Assembly: GCA_030247855.1 (NCBI GenBank)
Contig: JAPDRN010000012.1
Span: forward strand, 186,001-250,000
Source of the DNA: Knufia peltigerae
Lineage: Eukaryota > Ascomycota > Eurotiomycetes > Chaetothyriales > Trichomeriaceae
Length of the DNA: 64,000 nt
Direction: 5' to 3'
Shown: positions 62,828 through 64,000 of the stretch, piece after piece
How the letters are laid out: the number at the start of each line of letters is the position of its first letter
How positions within the stretch are numbered: the stretch's first letter is position 1
The notes under the pieces: generated by a model
Databases searched by the model: none
What the model was told of the DNA's origin: nothing
The model's input: the letters and a program-made list of their open reading frames with translations, nothing else
Translations under genes and position numbers: made by a program

Positions 62828-64000
62828 ATGGACAAAACCGCGAGCCTTACCAGAGGAAATCCTGATCCATTTTCAATCGAGTATGCCTCTACACTCGATA
62901 CGAAAGATCCTCTACAAGACTGTCGGTCAAATTTTCATATTCCAACTCTCGCCGATCTGAAAAGGTCTACTCTAGCTAAACCTCCCAACGAGGACCCCTC
63001 AACGCCTTGCACGTACCTGTGTGGGAATTCTCTAGGCCTGCAGCCCGTCCGTACAGGAGATCTCGTCAATGTCTTTCTGACCCAATGGCGCACCAAGGCT
63101 GTCACGGGGCACTTTGTCGAGCATACCGACTCTCCTCTTCCACCATTCCTGGACATCGACGACCACGCAGCCAAGCTGATGGCTCCCCTGGTGGGCGCTT
63201 TCGAAGCTGAAGTGGCAGTCATGGGCACTCTTACGGGAAATCTACACTTTTTGATGTCCAGTTTCTACCGTCCAGACAAAAAAGGATCAGGGCGCTGGAA
63301 AATTCTTCTCGAAGGCAAAGCGTTTCCAAGTGATCATGTACGAGCATATGACCCTTTTGTTCTCTGAGTCCTCCTCAACCTCCTCCTCAACCTCACCCGT
63401 AGAGAATTTGCAAAAATACACAAGACTGCTGACACGCAATAAATATCAATAAAACAGTATGCCATCGAATCTCAAATTGTACACCACGGACTCGACCCAG
63501 CCGAAACGATGGTCTTGCTCGAACCGAATAATCATCGACACCCGGTGCTTCCGACCGAGCAGATCCTCAAGACCATCGACGAGCATGCGTCAGAGCTCGC
63601 CCTTGTTCTCCTGCCCGGCATTCAATTTTATACGGGCCAGTACTTCGACATCCCACGCATAACGGCACACGCCCACGAGCATGGCATCTTGATCGGATGG
63701 GACTTGGCCCACGCGGTCGGCAACGTCGATGTCAAGCTACACGATTGGGACGTCGACTTTGCGGCCTGGTGCACCTACAAGTACCTCAACTCTGGACCGG
63801 GCGCCATGGCAGGGATTTTTGTCAACGAGAAATACGGAAAGGTCGAAATGGAAGGGTCAATACCAAAATTCTGGCCCCGACTCAGTGGGTGGTGGGGAGA
63901 CGACAAGTCTACGAGGTTCCAGATGACCAATAGTGGGTTACAAGTGTTGCATTATTACATGGCCATTTCATATCTAACTAACTCTTCTCTGCTAGAATTT
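62828..64000 (+). CDS. BNA5: kynureninase (5' part; gene runs off the window)
   Basis: PLP enzyme of the kynurenine pathway, cleaving (3-hydroxy)kynurenine to (3-hydroxy)anthranilate and alanine on the way to NAD. Exons 62828-63337, 63458-63932 and 63996 onward; about 330 residues are visible of an expected 460-480. CTYLCGNSLGLQP, MGTLTGNLHFLMSSFY, KILLEGKAFPSDH|YAIESQI, LLPGIQFYTGQYFDI, IGWDLAHAVGNV and the PLP-lysine block WCTYKYLNSGPGAMAG are all present. Intron 1 is 120 bp. Intron 2 uses GTGGGT...GCTAG and gives NKF, as in homologues (TNKF). Cytosolic. The rest lies beyond the window. Confidence 0.94.

Noticed and set aside
1..64000. tRNA genes, CRISPR arrays and complete transposons
   Set aside because: No paired A/B box with a cloverleaf, no regular spaced repeats, and no transposase or reverse transcriptase motif was found by eye; a tRNAscan or RepeatMasker run would settle it.

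Overview
The window is nuclear DNA of a filamentous ascomycete (Pezizomycotina; a Eurotiomycete or black-yeast relative is my guess, order not provable from here). Reasons: short 45-100 bp GT-AG introns, fungal-only families (fungal_trans and Zn2Cys6 regulators, HET domain, DUF8035, DUF1765), and fungal forms of TRM1, ATP14, ERG28, TAF12, TFIIB, COQ1, GAL7, ISA2 and kynureninase. I see no tRNA, rRNA, CRISPR array or complete transposon. Exon limits were set by hand from splice consensus and reading-frame continuity.

Layout. 1-12.1 kb is an accessory block: broken aldehyde dehydrogenase and amidohydrolase pieces lying head to tail, a C2H2/fungal_trans regulator, an epoxide hydrolase, a Baeyer-Villiger-type monooxygenase pseudogene with several lesions, a secreted Gly/Asn-repeat protein and a PhzF-like protein with a possible 6-nt exon. 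13.4-26.6 kb is mostly housekeeping: COQ1, an AMMECR1-domain protein, an ankyrin protein, a divergent 3-ketoacyl-CoA reductase/ERG28 pair, GAL7, a DUF8035 protein and TAF12.

27.6-37.2 kb is a second accessory block between TAF12 and TFIIB. It holds a Zn2Cys6 regulator remnant, an intronless ring-opening amidohydrolase (cyanuric acid hydrolase/barbiturase family) divergent from an intronless amidase resembling allophanate hydrolase, then a 2-oxoglutarate/Fe(II) oxygenase, a double-domain GFA protein and a secreted type-B carboxylesterase. This looks like a compact nitrogen-scavenging locus for cyanurate/biuret or oxidised pyrimidines, and is the most interesting part of the window.

38.2-45.4 kb returns to core genes (TFIIB, ATP14, a large DUF1765 protein). 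46.3-56 kb carries a 4-coumarate-CoA-ligase-like acyl-CoA synthetase with a peroxisomal C-terminus, two AYR1-like short-chain reductases, a GNAT-like protein, an NmrA-like protein and a HET-domain protein. 56.4-64 kb has a C2H2 protein, TRM1 with two candidate starts, an Asn-rich orphan, ISA2 and the 5' part of a kynureninase gene cut by the window edge.
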